Source: Apostichopus parvimensis
Taxonomy: Eukaryota > Echinodermata > Holothuroidea > Aspidochirotida > Stichopodidae
Reading direction: 5' to 3'
NCBI GenBank assembly: GCA_000934455.1
Contig: KN883026.1
Coordinates: 68,575 to 98,757, forward strand
DNA: 30,183 nucleotides
Shown: positions 23,301 to 30,037 of the stretch, in pieces
How the letters are laid out: each line of letters starts with the position of its first letter
How positions within the stretch are numbered: position 1 is the first letter of the stretch
The notes under the pieces: model-generated
Seen by the model: the letters and a program-made list of their open reading frames with translations, nothing else
Database searches by the model: none
Told to the model about the DNA's origin: nothing
Translations under genes and position numbers: made by a program

Positions 23301-26300
23301 TTTTGAATTAAATTCAAGAAGAAAAATGTTAAATAGATGTGCAACCTTCACAAGTTAGCTATTACCTAAATATAAAGTGACAATGGGGAATGATGCCAAA
23401 ACTGAATGGGTTAAAGGACGATTTAATGTTGTTCTTTTTTTTAGGGGGGGTGCAAAGTTGTAAAATGAAGACTGTGAATTGTAAACATGAAATGATGCAG
23501 CCCAATTGTTTTCGATTAGATATGCTACTATGCAGACTCATGGATCTTGATGTTTATTTCACTCCCCCATAGGCCTAATAAAAAAGCTTTCTCAGACATA
23601 CACACTCCTCTTTATATTGATAGACACTTCATAAATCCTTCTATCCTGTGTATTGTTTATCGCTGCACAGGTGCGGTTAATGTGTCAGGATGTTACCAAA
23701 ATAAAAAAAAATCATAGTTATTTACATTTACATCTCTGTATAAAGATAATATATAGTAACTTAGTAAGCATACTATTCACCATTTCAGCTAAAAGTAAAT
23801 TAATTCATAGACAAACACACTGGAGTTAATAAATTAATATTTAATATTTATGAAATACCATACATTTCAGGTTGATGGACTGGTAGTTTATGGTAAAATA
23901 TTAAAATCAACACTCTTAGTGATTCCTTTATCTGATTGAAATTCATTTCTGTAAACTTGACAGGCCAAAGACCCCGTTGGGAAGAGAGACCGCTCAGCAC
24001 TTACATTTTTCATCGTTCAAAGTGTACAGTGAGGCTTCTTGGCTTTTGCTGGTTGAAGATTATAATTGATGACACCGAAGTTGAAGCTAAGAATCTTGTG
24101 GTATTTGCAGCGAAGAAGATACTACGAAATAAGCAAACTGCCAAAGTAGAAGTTGGATATTACGAAGACATTCCTGAACGTGGTGAACCAAATGTAAATC
24201 ATTATTATTGGTGTGTTGTGATGCATCATTCATTCTAAACTAGTTTACCGCGAAAATATTTTTTACAAAAAATAAGAATGTTTTTCTTTATAAATGTACC
24301 TTTTTGTGGATTAACATATGAATTGATGAGTAAAATTGACATAAATTGTTACTGTCTTATTGAGAATAACATCTAGTATATTATTTCCATTTCAGATACT
24401 AAAATTGAATCCAGACATCAAGCCTGAACGAAGCCTGCAATTAATATTTATGAAAGAAGGGAACCAGCCATTAACTATATCATTTAATGGCACTGATCCA
24501 GACGATACTTGGTATACTAAGCAAGGAAAAGCAAAAGAGGTAAATTTTGTAATTTGCATATTTCAGTTCACAATTGGTTAGATGTTAACAGAGTACTTTA
24601 ATATTGACTTGATAACATCGATTATTATTAAATGTGAGTGTAATGCAGGCGCTACAAAAGTGTCATGTTACCTTCATTTACCATTACAAGTTCAACCAGG
24701 TTAGCTCTTGATTGGTTTATGCCCAGAAAAAACACAATTTTCCATGTAGCACTCGATCTACAAAGTAACCAAAGCTCTCTTCCTTATCTTACTGCTCAAG
24801 CTCTTTGTGAAAGTGTATTCTTGCTGCAGCTGCTTCATAAGCTAAGATAAGGAAGATAGCTTTGGTTACCCTCGTAGATCACATGATACTGGGAAAATTG
24901 ACATTTTTGCGGGTATAAACCAAGCGAGGGCTAACCAGGTTGAACTCATTATGACCTACCGCACTCTGGCTTACATGGTATAATACTGTGGAATATACAC
25001 AATTGTACTAAGTTATGTACATACTGTACACTGTCAGCTAGGGTAGGAGATATGGCACTATATTTACTTGCTCTAAAATACTGTGAGAGTAATATTTCTT
25101 TGATATATTCATCTGCAATGGAAGCATACCACCCAGTTTTTTAGCAATGCATCTGAATGGTTTAACCTCACAAAATGCAGTTATTATTTTCTTCTTTCTT
25201 TAGGAGATACCTTGGCGGTCTATAGCATTGTCTGAAGAGCGCTTAGTGCCATTTGTACTTCAAAGGAGACAAAATATGGACTCATTTTGCAATTTTTTAG
25301 CTCAACAGGGGAGCTATAATCCTATTAAATTTGAAATAGAACTGGAGGTTTGTTGTTTTGGAATGGAAATTTTTTAATATGTGTTATTGCTGTTTTAATG
25401 GATTTTGTAACAAAGACATCAAAAGGGCTAAATCAGTAGTGTACTCATCAAGCTGTTAAGCTTACATGCTCTTGGCTCACATTTTCATAAACTAAGTGGT
25501 TCAGCTACTGTTTTATTCAGCACTGCATCATCTGAGAAGGCAGAAATTATCCACTTGAGGGATCATATCCTTATTAGCATAAGCTGCATGTTGTAATATT
25601 AAAGTGAACCATTATACCTGACATCACTTTAAACAAAGCAAATGTTAGGGTGGTAACATGATTGTAATGTGTTGCATCATATGCCTCACAGCTGTTGAAG
25701 ACATGTTTGGGTGCCAACACTGCTAATTTTGTCAGTCAATTTTATGGTTAGTCAGGAAATATTTTGATTTTATGACCTGATTTTGGCCTCAGTTGTGCAA
25801 CCAACATCAAGTTGTATTATCATCAACTTGCTGTAGTAAATTAGTTTTTTGTTCAGGCTTGTAGATGCCACAAAACCATGCAAAATAGGTCTGGCATAAA
25901 ATTAATCTCTCCATAATGTTTGTTCCGTTTCTGCTGTTTATGTTACTTGGTGATATTGTAACCTCTGCATGTGGCTTCAACCTACCGTAGAGAATAAACA
26001 CATACATAAACCTGAACACCTCTCAACATATAGTTTCCAAAACCTTATACAGACTTCTTTATTTTCTAACTGATATAAAATATAGAGTAAGAGGCAAACT
26101 GTGGTCCAGCCATAAAATGAAATGAACATAAGGTATATAAAACTCAGGACTTTTACTATCATGCAAGCAAAGAGAATGTCTAGTATAACAAAGAAATATG
26201 TGATTGCCTAATCATGATGACAAGCTACGCATGATACTGAGCATTCTTTGCATTTCCATTTGCAAAATAAAAGTAAAAACATATTTTACAATACTACAAT

Positions 26301-29300
26301 ATTTTGCAAGGGTGTGAGAATGGAGAAATGGAGAAAATAATTAATGAATATCAGGAATTGATTTATATGAGTAGATTCTTTTCTCTATGCGTGTGTTTCT
26401 ACTTGTTTGGTAATACCTCCTATTTCTCCCACTCCTTGCAATTCTTCTCTAATGCTATGGTTTCATCCTTACACCAAAAATATGGAGATTGAATTTAGCT
26501 ATAATAGTATGTGTAAGATAAATTAGTGTATTTTGCAGCCTTCGAAAAGACAAGTTTGGAACAACCTATCTTTTTGGTAAGTTTAATGGTAATATATGTT
26601 CTCTTCCACAGGGGAATCAGTCCACGGGTGTCATTGCAGACAGTACAGTACCTGATTGCATTTTAGAGGTATTTATTATCCTAATGATGTTTGTCAAGAT
26701 TCTTCAACAATGATCCAGGGATAGGAGACAAAATTGTTGTGTTTGTTTGGAGGGGTGGTGCGGGGTGTGATCAGTAAAGTGTCCTGCTAGCTGTCATGCC
26801 TCATCCTGCATCCCATGGCTCTACTACCTAACATGTAATATACCGATGACTGTAATAAATTAACTTATTTGTGGCCATTCTCCCAGAGGTCTGGTGGGTT
26901 CTGAAATGTGTTCAGCAGCCTTGGTTAGGCATTTTATAAGTAAATTTGTAAGGATTGTACAGATATAATACTGTTCCAAGTGGACAAAGCATTACGTTAT
27001 GTATTTGTGAGGCAGAAAGAAGATAGGCAGTTATTTAGGGTAGTTATTTTAGTTCTTGGACAATGAAGCATTCACTTTCTGCATAAATATATATTACAAT
27101 ATAAGCCCCTCTGATGTTCTATTGTCACATCAATTTATTTGTTTCAACTAGACCACAAGCCATTAGTTTACAAACTCATTGAGGTATCTTCCGACCATTT
27201 CATCTTTGTTGTAGGAGTTGGCACCAAAACTAACTGGAGAGTGGCAAATGCTTGCCAGGGAGTTGAACATTAGCAAATTCAATCTTTATAATATAAAAGA
27301 AAATAATACCGGGAATATCGTAAACACAAAATACTTTATGCTTTGTTCCTGGAGTTAGCCCCTCTGATGTTCTATTGCCACATCAATTAAGTTGTTTCAA
27401 CTAGACCACAAGCCATTAGTGTACCAATTCATCGAGGTCTCTTCCATCCAAAGCTATTCTATAAATTGTCCTTAGTTTCAGATATTTATGTTTTGAATGT
27501 GAATGAAGCAGATTTAATTTCAATTCATCTTTCATGTAGTATTTGGCAGAAAAGCTGTGTTCAGAGTGGCAAAGCCTTGCCAGGTATTTGAATATTAGCG
27601 ATGCTGATCTTGATAATTTAAAGGAAGATAATCGCCGGTGTCATCAAGACACAAAATACTTTATGCTTCGTCTCTGGAGAAAAAGGAATGGTACTGGGGC
27701 CAACTGCAGAGTGCTTGCTACAGCTTTGGACAAGGCAGGCCGAAAAGATCTTCAGCAGTATGTGAAGAGACAAGGTAATAATAACTATTCACTGGATTGA
27801 TACAGATGACTTCATTCAGGTTGATAATTCATCTAATAATACATACATACAAATAATTTGTATTCACAGTAACATTCAAGGGGTATTCAGGTGGCTGAAG
27901 TTGATTCCCTAGAGAAAATGCTGAAAATCTGTGTCAAAACCTTAATAAAATGTTTAATGGCAAAGATGGAAAATGTTTAAATTTGCTGGTACTTTTTTAA
28001 TGCATCTGGCAACAGCTGAATGATGTAATCACTGCAGTTCAGCCTGAAAACTTCATTTTGTTTTTATTCATAATATTCAACTCCCCTATTCACAGAGGAA
28101 TATAATATTTCAACAAAACGTTGCATTTCAATGAAATTCTAAATACAGAGAACCTTGATAGTTAGCAAACAGTCCAAATGTACCAGGTCTCACAAATGCA
28201 TCAAATAAAATATTTTAATAGAAAAGTAGAACATGAAAACATTTGCTGTTACGACACCACAGACAACCTACTGTGATCCATTGTATGAACGAATGGAGGT
28301 CTTAACTAGTCCAAATAGGTTCATCCTATCAACCAATATCTTGATTCAGTTACAAGACATGTGGTTTTCCACTGACAGTGTCAAGTATGTTTCTGTTCCT
28401 TATAACATTCACATATCCCTTTAATGTCCAAGCCTCATCATGAGGACGATAAACTTGTGTTAGTTTTTCAATCTACTTACCACATTCATTAAAGCTTTTT
28501 ATATTATGACATATGTTATTTGTTATTGTCATAAGCAATCATGCATCTATACATTATGGTGTCAAAGCTTCTAGTCATTAATAAATGGATAGAAAACTAT
28601 TTCCACAAGATATTCATTCAAACGTGTCTTTTATAGTAAAAGAGAACATATTTCCCTTTTTAATGATGGGTGTCTGATTCATGTAATATCCAGCTTACTA
28701 ATGTCAGCAACTTTCTAGCCCTGATGTAATGGGTTTTTTTCTTAATAGCAAATACAGTTGCAATATTAAGTACCAAAATATCACTGTTTTTTTTAGTGAC
28801 TTTGCAGGGCCCTAATGAACCTACACAGGACTCGATAGCCGCTTTACAGGAGTCCACATCTCAAATGTCGTGGGTTTAGTAGCTGGGTAAAATGGTTGAT
28901 GTGGATCCAGGATCACTTCATATTGATGAATAAGTGACAAATACAGGTAAAGCTTATATTTAATTTCTGTTGTGTATGTGTTTGCATGTTGTACATGGGG
29001 TGGGGGGGGGCAGTGAACTTCATACCCAACTTGGTATAAAACTTTGCACCAAATCTCTATATGCAGTCCCCTGGGTGCTTCGGTTTATGACATGTATATA
29101 TATGTATATATATATATATATATATAATAGTTCATGTTAATTGTAATTAACATACAATGAAGACATTTTTCATCTCTGAAATATAGAAGATAGAGACATA
29201 TCATTAACATTGATTTATTCTGTTCATGTCTTCACAGAGACATGATGTTCCTACACATCTGCCTGGTGTACCTACACTGGAACCTGATGTACCTACACTG

Positions 29301-30037
29301 GAGCCTGATGTACCTATGCTGGAGCCTGATGTGCCTACATAAGGGCCTGATGTACCTACCCCAGGAACCTGATGTACCTACACACGGGCCTGATGTACCT
29401 ACCAAAGAACCTGATGTGCTTACCCACGAGCATGATGTAACTACACAGGACCCTGATGTACCTACACAGGAGGATGAACGTACACAGGAGAGGAAAACTA
29501 TACAAAAGCCTACACCTACAAGTAAATCTCTCCCTACACATCAACATGGATTGTTTAGTGGAAAGCTTATAGTTGGTTCCAAAGGGTACAGTCTGCAGAC
29601 AAATCTACAACTTCACATTGGCATATAAGAAGAATCATTTTTGCAGATACTATTCTGCCAAAGGTCACCAGTATTGTTCCTAAATAAGCTGGAAGGACAT
29701 ATGTTGGCTTCCCATTGCAAACATCATCCAACAATTGTACTTTAACACTAACAGATATTTTGCCTCAGTGAGATATATACTTCTCTAATCAATGTTATAA
29801 TATTCTATTGTCCGGTTAAAGTTGAAGTTTAATTACCTCAGGAAAAGTTCCTTTGAAAAGTTTTAGTATGATGGACAAACTTTAATAGGGCCAACGGTTA
29901 TGGAATTCCTTTTTGTCATTTATAGAATTGTTAATCTCTCTGGTTCAATAGGTGATGCTACAGAAGAAGGCAGTTCTGATGACTTTGTTGAGTTGATATT
30001 GGAAGAGGGACCTGTTACAAATCATGATATCAGTTAA
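8286..30037 (+). CDS. Gene model: beta-propeller / DED-like / ZU5-UPA-death-domain adaptor
   Basis: Coding exons: 8286-8308, 9714-10497, 14859-15111, mini-exons 16133-16192, 17007-17084, 18062-18136, 18745-18804 and 20204-20263, then 22049-22372, 23964-24193, 24396-24539, 25204-25347, 26612-26668, 27540-27774 and 29952-30037. Every junction has GT and AG, and phases agree throughout. With all mini-exons the product is about 870 residues: propeller 8-269, DED-like 270-353, repeat linker 354-464, ZU5 about 465-605, UPA about 606-745, death domain 765-842, acidic tail to 870. No signal peptide or membrane segment is seen, so it should be intracellular. In PIDD1 and UNC5, ZU5-UPA-DD holds a death domain in a controlled state. 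A role as a death-fold adaptor in cell death or immune signalling is inferred. I do not know a named gene with this exact order, so no symbol is given. Confidence 0.75.
8309..9713 (+). other. Intron 1
   Basis: A 1.4-kb intron between the start exon and the propeller exon. A 113-codon frame at 8812-9153 has no recognisable family, no splice context and AT-rich codons, and I treat it as chance. A 14-C run lies at 9484-9497. The intron ends in a clean pyrimidine tract (ccctttttgtctttccattgcag). Confidence 0.6.
9714..10497 (+). CDS. Exon 2: single-exon beta-propeller domain
   Basis: A 784-nt exon encoding about 261 residues, entered with one base of a split codon and ending in phase 0 (last codon ATG) before donor GTAAGT. 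The sequence repeats a blade-like pattern of about 43 residues: a hydrophobic strand, a turn, another strand and a polar loop. Examples are ADITVYGDNLFIST...IRYNMEGKIVHEY and ESITVSGLVYILW...VVVYSLSDSQQLMSF. Six blades would fit the length. It resembles the NHL or WD-like propellers at the C-terminus of TRIM2/3-type proteins but lacks strict WD or NHL signatures. Such domains bind protein or RNA partners, so this one is the likely ligand- or partner-binding end. No RING or B-box lies upstream in the gene model. The domain class is moderately sure, the partner unknown. Confidence 0.75.
10560..11440. repeat. Four diverged tandem copies of a ~230-bp unit in intron 2
   Basis: The marker ATGCGAA recurs near 10589, 10817, 11052 and 11284, spaced about 230 bp, each followed by related AT-rich text with a TTTACAAATTTTGGCAGA-like segment. 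The block ACACACTGTGTGTATG recurs near 10935 and 11171 at the same spacing. Divergence is high, so the array is old. No coding potential. Confidence 0.6.
11441..12300. other. Intron 2 middle part with one strong hairpin and a GT tract
   Basis: At 11600-11609 AGGGAGCTGC is perfectly complementary to GCAGCTCCCT at 11619-11628 around a 9-nt loop, and the stem extends two more pairs (one G-U). A GT-rich microsatellite spans about 12245-12287. Nothing else is recognised. Confidence 0.5.
12302..13790. repeat. ~300-bp tandem array in intron 2, interrupted by a transposon
   Basis: Three copies plus a partial fourth share the blocks GATATCTCAAC...GTTGAATCA, GTAGATGT, GAATATTAATGAGTGGG, AAATGTCAATATCTCT and ATGTTCTTTGCAAC. 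The AATGTCAATATCTCT block lies near 12968, 13259 and 13568, about 290-310 bp apart. The first copy is split by the element at 12398-12932. Removing that element restores about 276 bp, close to the others. Confidence 0.7.
12398..12932. mobile_element. 535-bp TTAA-flanked inverted-repeat MITE
   Basis: The left 21 bp (AGCAGCATTTTGCGTTGAGTC) and the reverse complement of the right 21 bp match at 19 of 21 positions. TTAA stands on both sides (12394-12397 and 12933-12936). Neighbouring 300-bp repeat copies have ...AATATTAATGAGTGGG at the matching place with a single TTAA, so they show the pre-insertion site. A TTAA duplication is typical of piggyBac-like elements, and a TA duplication with slightly longer repeats is the alternative reading. 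No transposase is encoded. Confidence 0.75.
13791..14858. other. End of intron 2
   Basis: AT-rich intron sequence with a short local repeat (GGTTATCTCAAAT near 14096 and 14142). Nothing else is recognised before the acceptor tttttctgcag at 14858. Confidence 0.5.
14859..15111 (+). CDS. Exon 3: death-fold domain resembling a DED
   Basis: A 253-nt exon, phase 0 at entry and phase 1 at exit, bounded by ttctgcag and GTAAGT (15112). It encodes about 84 residues, the full length of one death-fold domain. The order of helices and the late segment DLLVELEKKGIIQSALTDEL followed by LGALNIKLLTG match the death effector pattern: L-f-x-x-L-E-x-x-G-x-[IL] in helices 4-5, then a Leu-rich helix 6. The usual R-x-D-L motif is not intact. 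A divergent death domain or CARD remains possible. Death folds stack with like domains, so this is a second recruitment surface besides the C-terminal death domain. One whole domain per exon fits exon shuffling. Confidence 0.65.
16133..16192 (+). CDS. Mini-exon M1 (short class)
   Basis: A 60-nt exon between tttctttgtag and donor GTGGGT. It is phase 1 on both sides, so it adds exactly 20 residues. With the base left by exon 3 it reads SEGSKSSIYRPTSTFLKHEE. It is Ser/Thr-rich with a basic centre and an acidic end. LKHE fits the psi-K-x-E SUMO consensus. It links the DED-like domain to the following repeats. Expression is not provable here. Phase, splice sites and conservation among copies support it. 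Confidence 0.7.
17007..17084 (+). CDS. Mini-exon M2 (long class)
   Basis: A 78-nt, 3n, phase 1-1 exon between ctctgtag and GTGGGT. It encodes a GEGRKSSTYRSSSTF unit followed by HKQQLTVEEEE. The extra QQLTVEE-type segment separates this class from M1, M4 and M5. The K-x-E motif is absent. Confidence 0.65.
18062..18136 (+). CDS. Mini-exon M3 (long class)
   Basis: A 75-nt, phase 1-1 exon between tttctttgtag and GTGGGT. It encodes GEGSKSSIDRPSSTLLKRK followed by LTVEEE. The Tyr seen in the other copies is Asp here. The intron after it is the shortest of the array because most of the downstream half of the unit is deleted. Confidence 0.65.
18745..18804 (+). CDS. Mini-exon M4 (short class)
   Basis: A 60-nt, phase 1-1 exon. 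The acceptor is tttctttgaag rather than ttgtag, so it is still a valid AG. The donor is GTGGGT. It encodes GEGSKSSMYRPSSKYLKHEE, with LKHE as a SUMO-type consensus. Confidence 0.65.
20204..20263 (+). CDS. Mini-exon M5 (short class)
   Basis: A 60-nt, phase 1-1 exon between tttctttgtag and GTGGGT. It encodes GEGSKSSIYRPSSTFLKQEK, with LKQE again fitting psi-K-x-E. It lies at the end of the only full-length 1459-bp repeat unit. Confidence 0.65.
21008..21085 (+). pseudogene. Decayed mini-exon M6 (long class)
   Basis: It aligns with the other mini-exons, but the acceptor reads tttgtcg instead of tttgtag. An in-frame TAA follows a STLLQQ stretch (21058-21060), and the donor region is changed (GAGGGTGGAT). 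It resembles M2/M3 downstream (LTVEEDE after the stop). It should be skipped. Including it would truncate the protein before ZU5. Confidence 0.75.
22049..22372 (+). CDS. Exon encoding most of the ZU5 domain
   Basis: A 324-nt exon, phase 1-1, between ttttttccctcag and GTAAAT. The residues follow the ZU5 pattern closely: SGKGGLLQIPNTGIKLVFPP then NAVTEE (the G-G-x-l...G-v-x-l-x-i-P-P-x-A-v block), SSVVELLP-like SSVVLELLPNDLQL, then VSLTLPHCL, the P-H-C signature. The remaining strands are in the next exon. ZU5 packs against UPA in UNC5, PIDD1 and ankyrins and regulates the attached death domain. Being 3n and phase 1-1, it has the same phase class as the mini-exons before it, so any number of them can be inserted without frame change. 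Confidence 0.9.
22373..23963 (+). other. Intron within ZU5, with a 130-bp tandem duplication
   Basis: GAACTCTTT...TTTTGTCTGGA near 22988 and 23118 begin two diverged copies of about 130 bp, both ending in GGCTAGCAATCTA or GGCTTGCAAATCTA. A frame at 22441-22647 is open but has no ZU5 or UPA similarity. The acceptor is tgtaaacttgacag at 23963. Confidence 0.55.
23964..24193 (+). CDS. Exon: ZU5 C-terminus and start of UPA
   Basis: A 230-nt exon, phase 1 in and phase 0 out, donor GTAAAT. It starts GQRPRWEERPL, the usual W-E segment near the end of ZU5, then HRSKCTVRLLGFCWLKIII, matching the last ZU5 strands (H-x-x-C-x-[IV]-x-L in UNC5). AKNLVVFAAKK then matches the start of UPA (A-K-x-L-x-V-F). 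At the place where PIDD1 has its self-cleaving His-Phe-Ser, this protein reads Gly-Phe-Cys by my alignment, so PIDD-type self-cleavage should not be assumed. Confidence 0.85.
24396..24539 (+). CDS. UPA exon 2
   Basis: A 144-nt, phase 0-0 exon between tttccatttcag and GTAAAT, encoding 48 residues (ILKLNPDIKPERSLQLIF... to GKAKE). The strand-turn-strand pattern and position fit the middle of UPA. A Trp near the end (DDTWYTKQGK) starts the segment completed in the next exon. Confidence 0.8.
24681..24954. mobile_element. Foldback element in the UPA intron
   Basis: About 104 bp from 24689 (AGTTCAACCAGGTTAGC) are complementary, at roughly 80% by eye, to the arm ending at 24946 (GCTAACCAGGTTGAACT). 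About 45 bp of loop lie between, and weaker pairing extends outwards a few bases. Each arm holds AGTAACCAAAGCT or its close match GGGTAACCAAAGCT. No protein is encoded. The long hairpin is typical of foldback MITEs, and no clear target duplication was identified. Confidence 0.7.
25204..25347 (+). CDS. UPA exon 3
   Basis: A 144-nt, phase 0-0 exon between cttctttctttag and the weaker donor GTTTGT. It encodes EIPWRSIALSEERLVPFVLQ and then RRQNMDSFCNFLAQQ...FEIELE, fitting the end of UPA (an F-x-[IV]-x-L last strand). It has the same length as the previous exon, but the sequences are not copies of each other. Confidence 0.8.
25348..26611 (+). other. Intron after UPA
   Basis: A 1.26-kb AT-rich intron. 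I see no repeat, exon or RNA gene in it. Confidence 0.5.
26612..26668 (+). CDS. Short linker exon before the death domain
   Basis: A 57-nt, phase 0-0 exon between ttctcttccacag and GTATTT, encoding GNQSTGVIADSTVPDCILE. It bridges UPA and the death domain, and its Ser/Thr content suggests a flexible linker. Phase and splice sites are its only support, and it could be skipped without a frame change. Confidence 0.6.
27105..27357. repeat. 253-bp tandem duplication spanning intron and death-domain exon
   Basis: The text starting GCCCCTCTGATGTTCTATTG at 27105 starts again at 27358. The shared intronic 88 bp differ at about 8 sites. The first copy carries the acceptor and the first 138 nt or so of a death-domain exon. 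The second leads, after about 95 bp not shared with the first, to the intact death-domain exon. Confidence 0.8.
27215..27358 (+). pseudogene. Truncated duplicate death-domain exon
   Basis: A usable acceptor (catctttgttgtag) in the right phase opens 47 codons. Phrases such as EWQMLARELNIS, IKENN and TKYFML align with the intact exon's EWQSLARYLNIS, LKEDN and TKYFML. The frame then ends in TAG (27356-27358), formed at the duplication junction. Helices 5 and 6 are missing. If spliced to 26668 it would give an isoform with a cut-off death domain. If skipped it is inert. No poly(A) signal follows closely, so decay is the simpler reading, but the open frame up to the junction is notable. Confidence 0.7.
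27540..27774 (+). CDS. Death-domain exon
   Basis: A 235-nt exon, phase 0 in and phase 1 out, between ttcatctttcatgtag and GTAATA. It encodes 78 residues with the classical pattern: LAEKLCSEWQSLARYLNIS (helices 1-2 with the W-x-x-L-A-R core), DADLDNLKEDN, YFMLRLWRKRNG (helix 4 and the L-x-x-W motif), CRVLATALDKAGRKDLQQY (helices 5-6). It is complete. In ZU5-UPA-DD proteins this domain recruits death-domain partners, such as RAIDD or RIP1 for vertebrate PIDD1. The partner here is unknown. Confidence 0.92.
27775..28796 (+). other. Intron after the death domain
   Basis: About 1 kb of AT-rich sequence. An open stretch at 28233-28424 has no splice support or family match. Nothing else is recognised. 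Confidence 0.5.
28797..28879 (+). CDS. Possible alternative terminal exon A
   Basis: After the acceptor ctgttttttttag (ends 28796), the phase-1 frame from the death-domain exon stays open: V, then TLQGPNEPTQDSIAALQEST, then SQMSWV and a stop at 28877-28879. The NEPTQD phrase resembles the repeat units further downstream (DVPTQE), so this exon may derive from the same repeat tract. It would give a 27-residue tail. No poly(A) signal close downstream was found, which weakens it. Confidence 0.4.
29094..29127. repeat. (TA)n microsatellite
   Basis: An imperfect TA tract with two TATG interruptions at its start. A G-rich run lies just upstream (28997-29010). Confidence 0.85.
29238..29521 (+). pseudogene. 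Repeat-coding exon with a stop and a 1-nt insertion
   Basis: It is bounded by the acceptor catgtcttcacag and a donor GTAAAT at 29522 that exits in phase 1, as needed for the last exon. Read from RHDVPT, it encodes repeats of seven residues (EPDVPTL type). A TAA at 29340-29342 stops it, and a 22-nt unit (extra C near 29359-29362) shifts the frame. The later units (EPDVPTHGPDVPTKEPD) and a basic, Thr/Pro-rich end (QERKTIQKPTPT) follow. It needs a phase-0 donor, whereas the death-domain exon leaves phase 1, so an intermediate exon would be required. It is probably a decayed or haplotype-specific tail exon. Confidence 0.5.
29244..29475 (+). repeat. 11-unit coding minisatellite, 21-bp period
   Basis: The consensus is about GATGTACCTACACAGGARCCT, encoding DVPTxEP. 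Ten units are 21 bp and one is 22 bp. Variation is concentrated at codons 5-6 of the unit. A period divisible by three and conserved D-V-P-T codons point to past selection as protein. Confidence 0.85.
29952..30037 (+). CDS. Terminal exon B: acidic tail and stop
   Basis: After the acceptor ctctctggttcaatag, the phase-1 base from the death-domain exon (or from the repeat exon) completes a Gly or Ser codon. The frame DATEEGSSDDFVELILEEG, then PVTNHDIS, ends at TAA 30035-30037. The tail is acidic, with a possible SSDD casein-kinase-type cluster. Both possible upstream exons leave the same phase, so this is the best candidate for the common C-terminus. Confidence 0.55.

Noticed and set aside
29242..29628. 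128-codon continuous frame across the 21-bp repeat
   Set aside because: Its first half reads the repeat out of frame as a hydrophobic MYLHWSL series and only its second half matches DVPTxEP, so it is produced by the +1 insertion.
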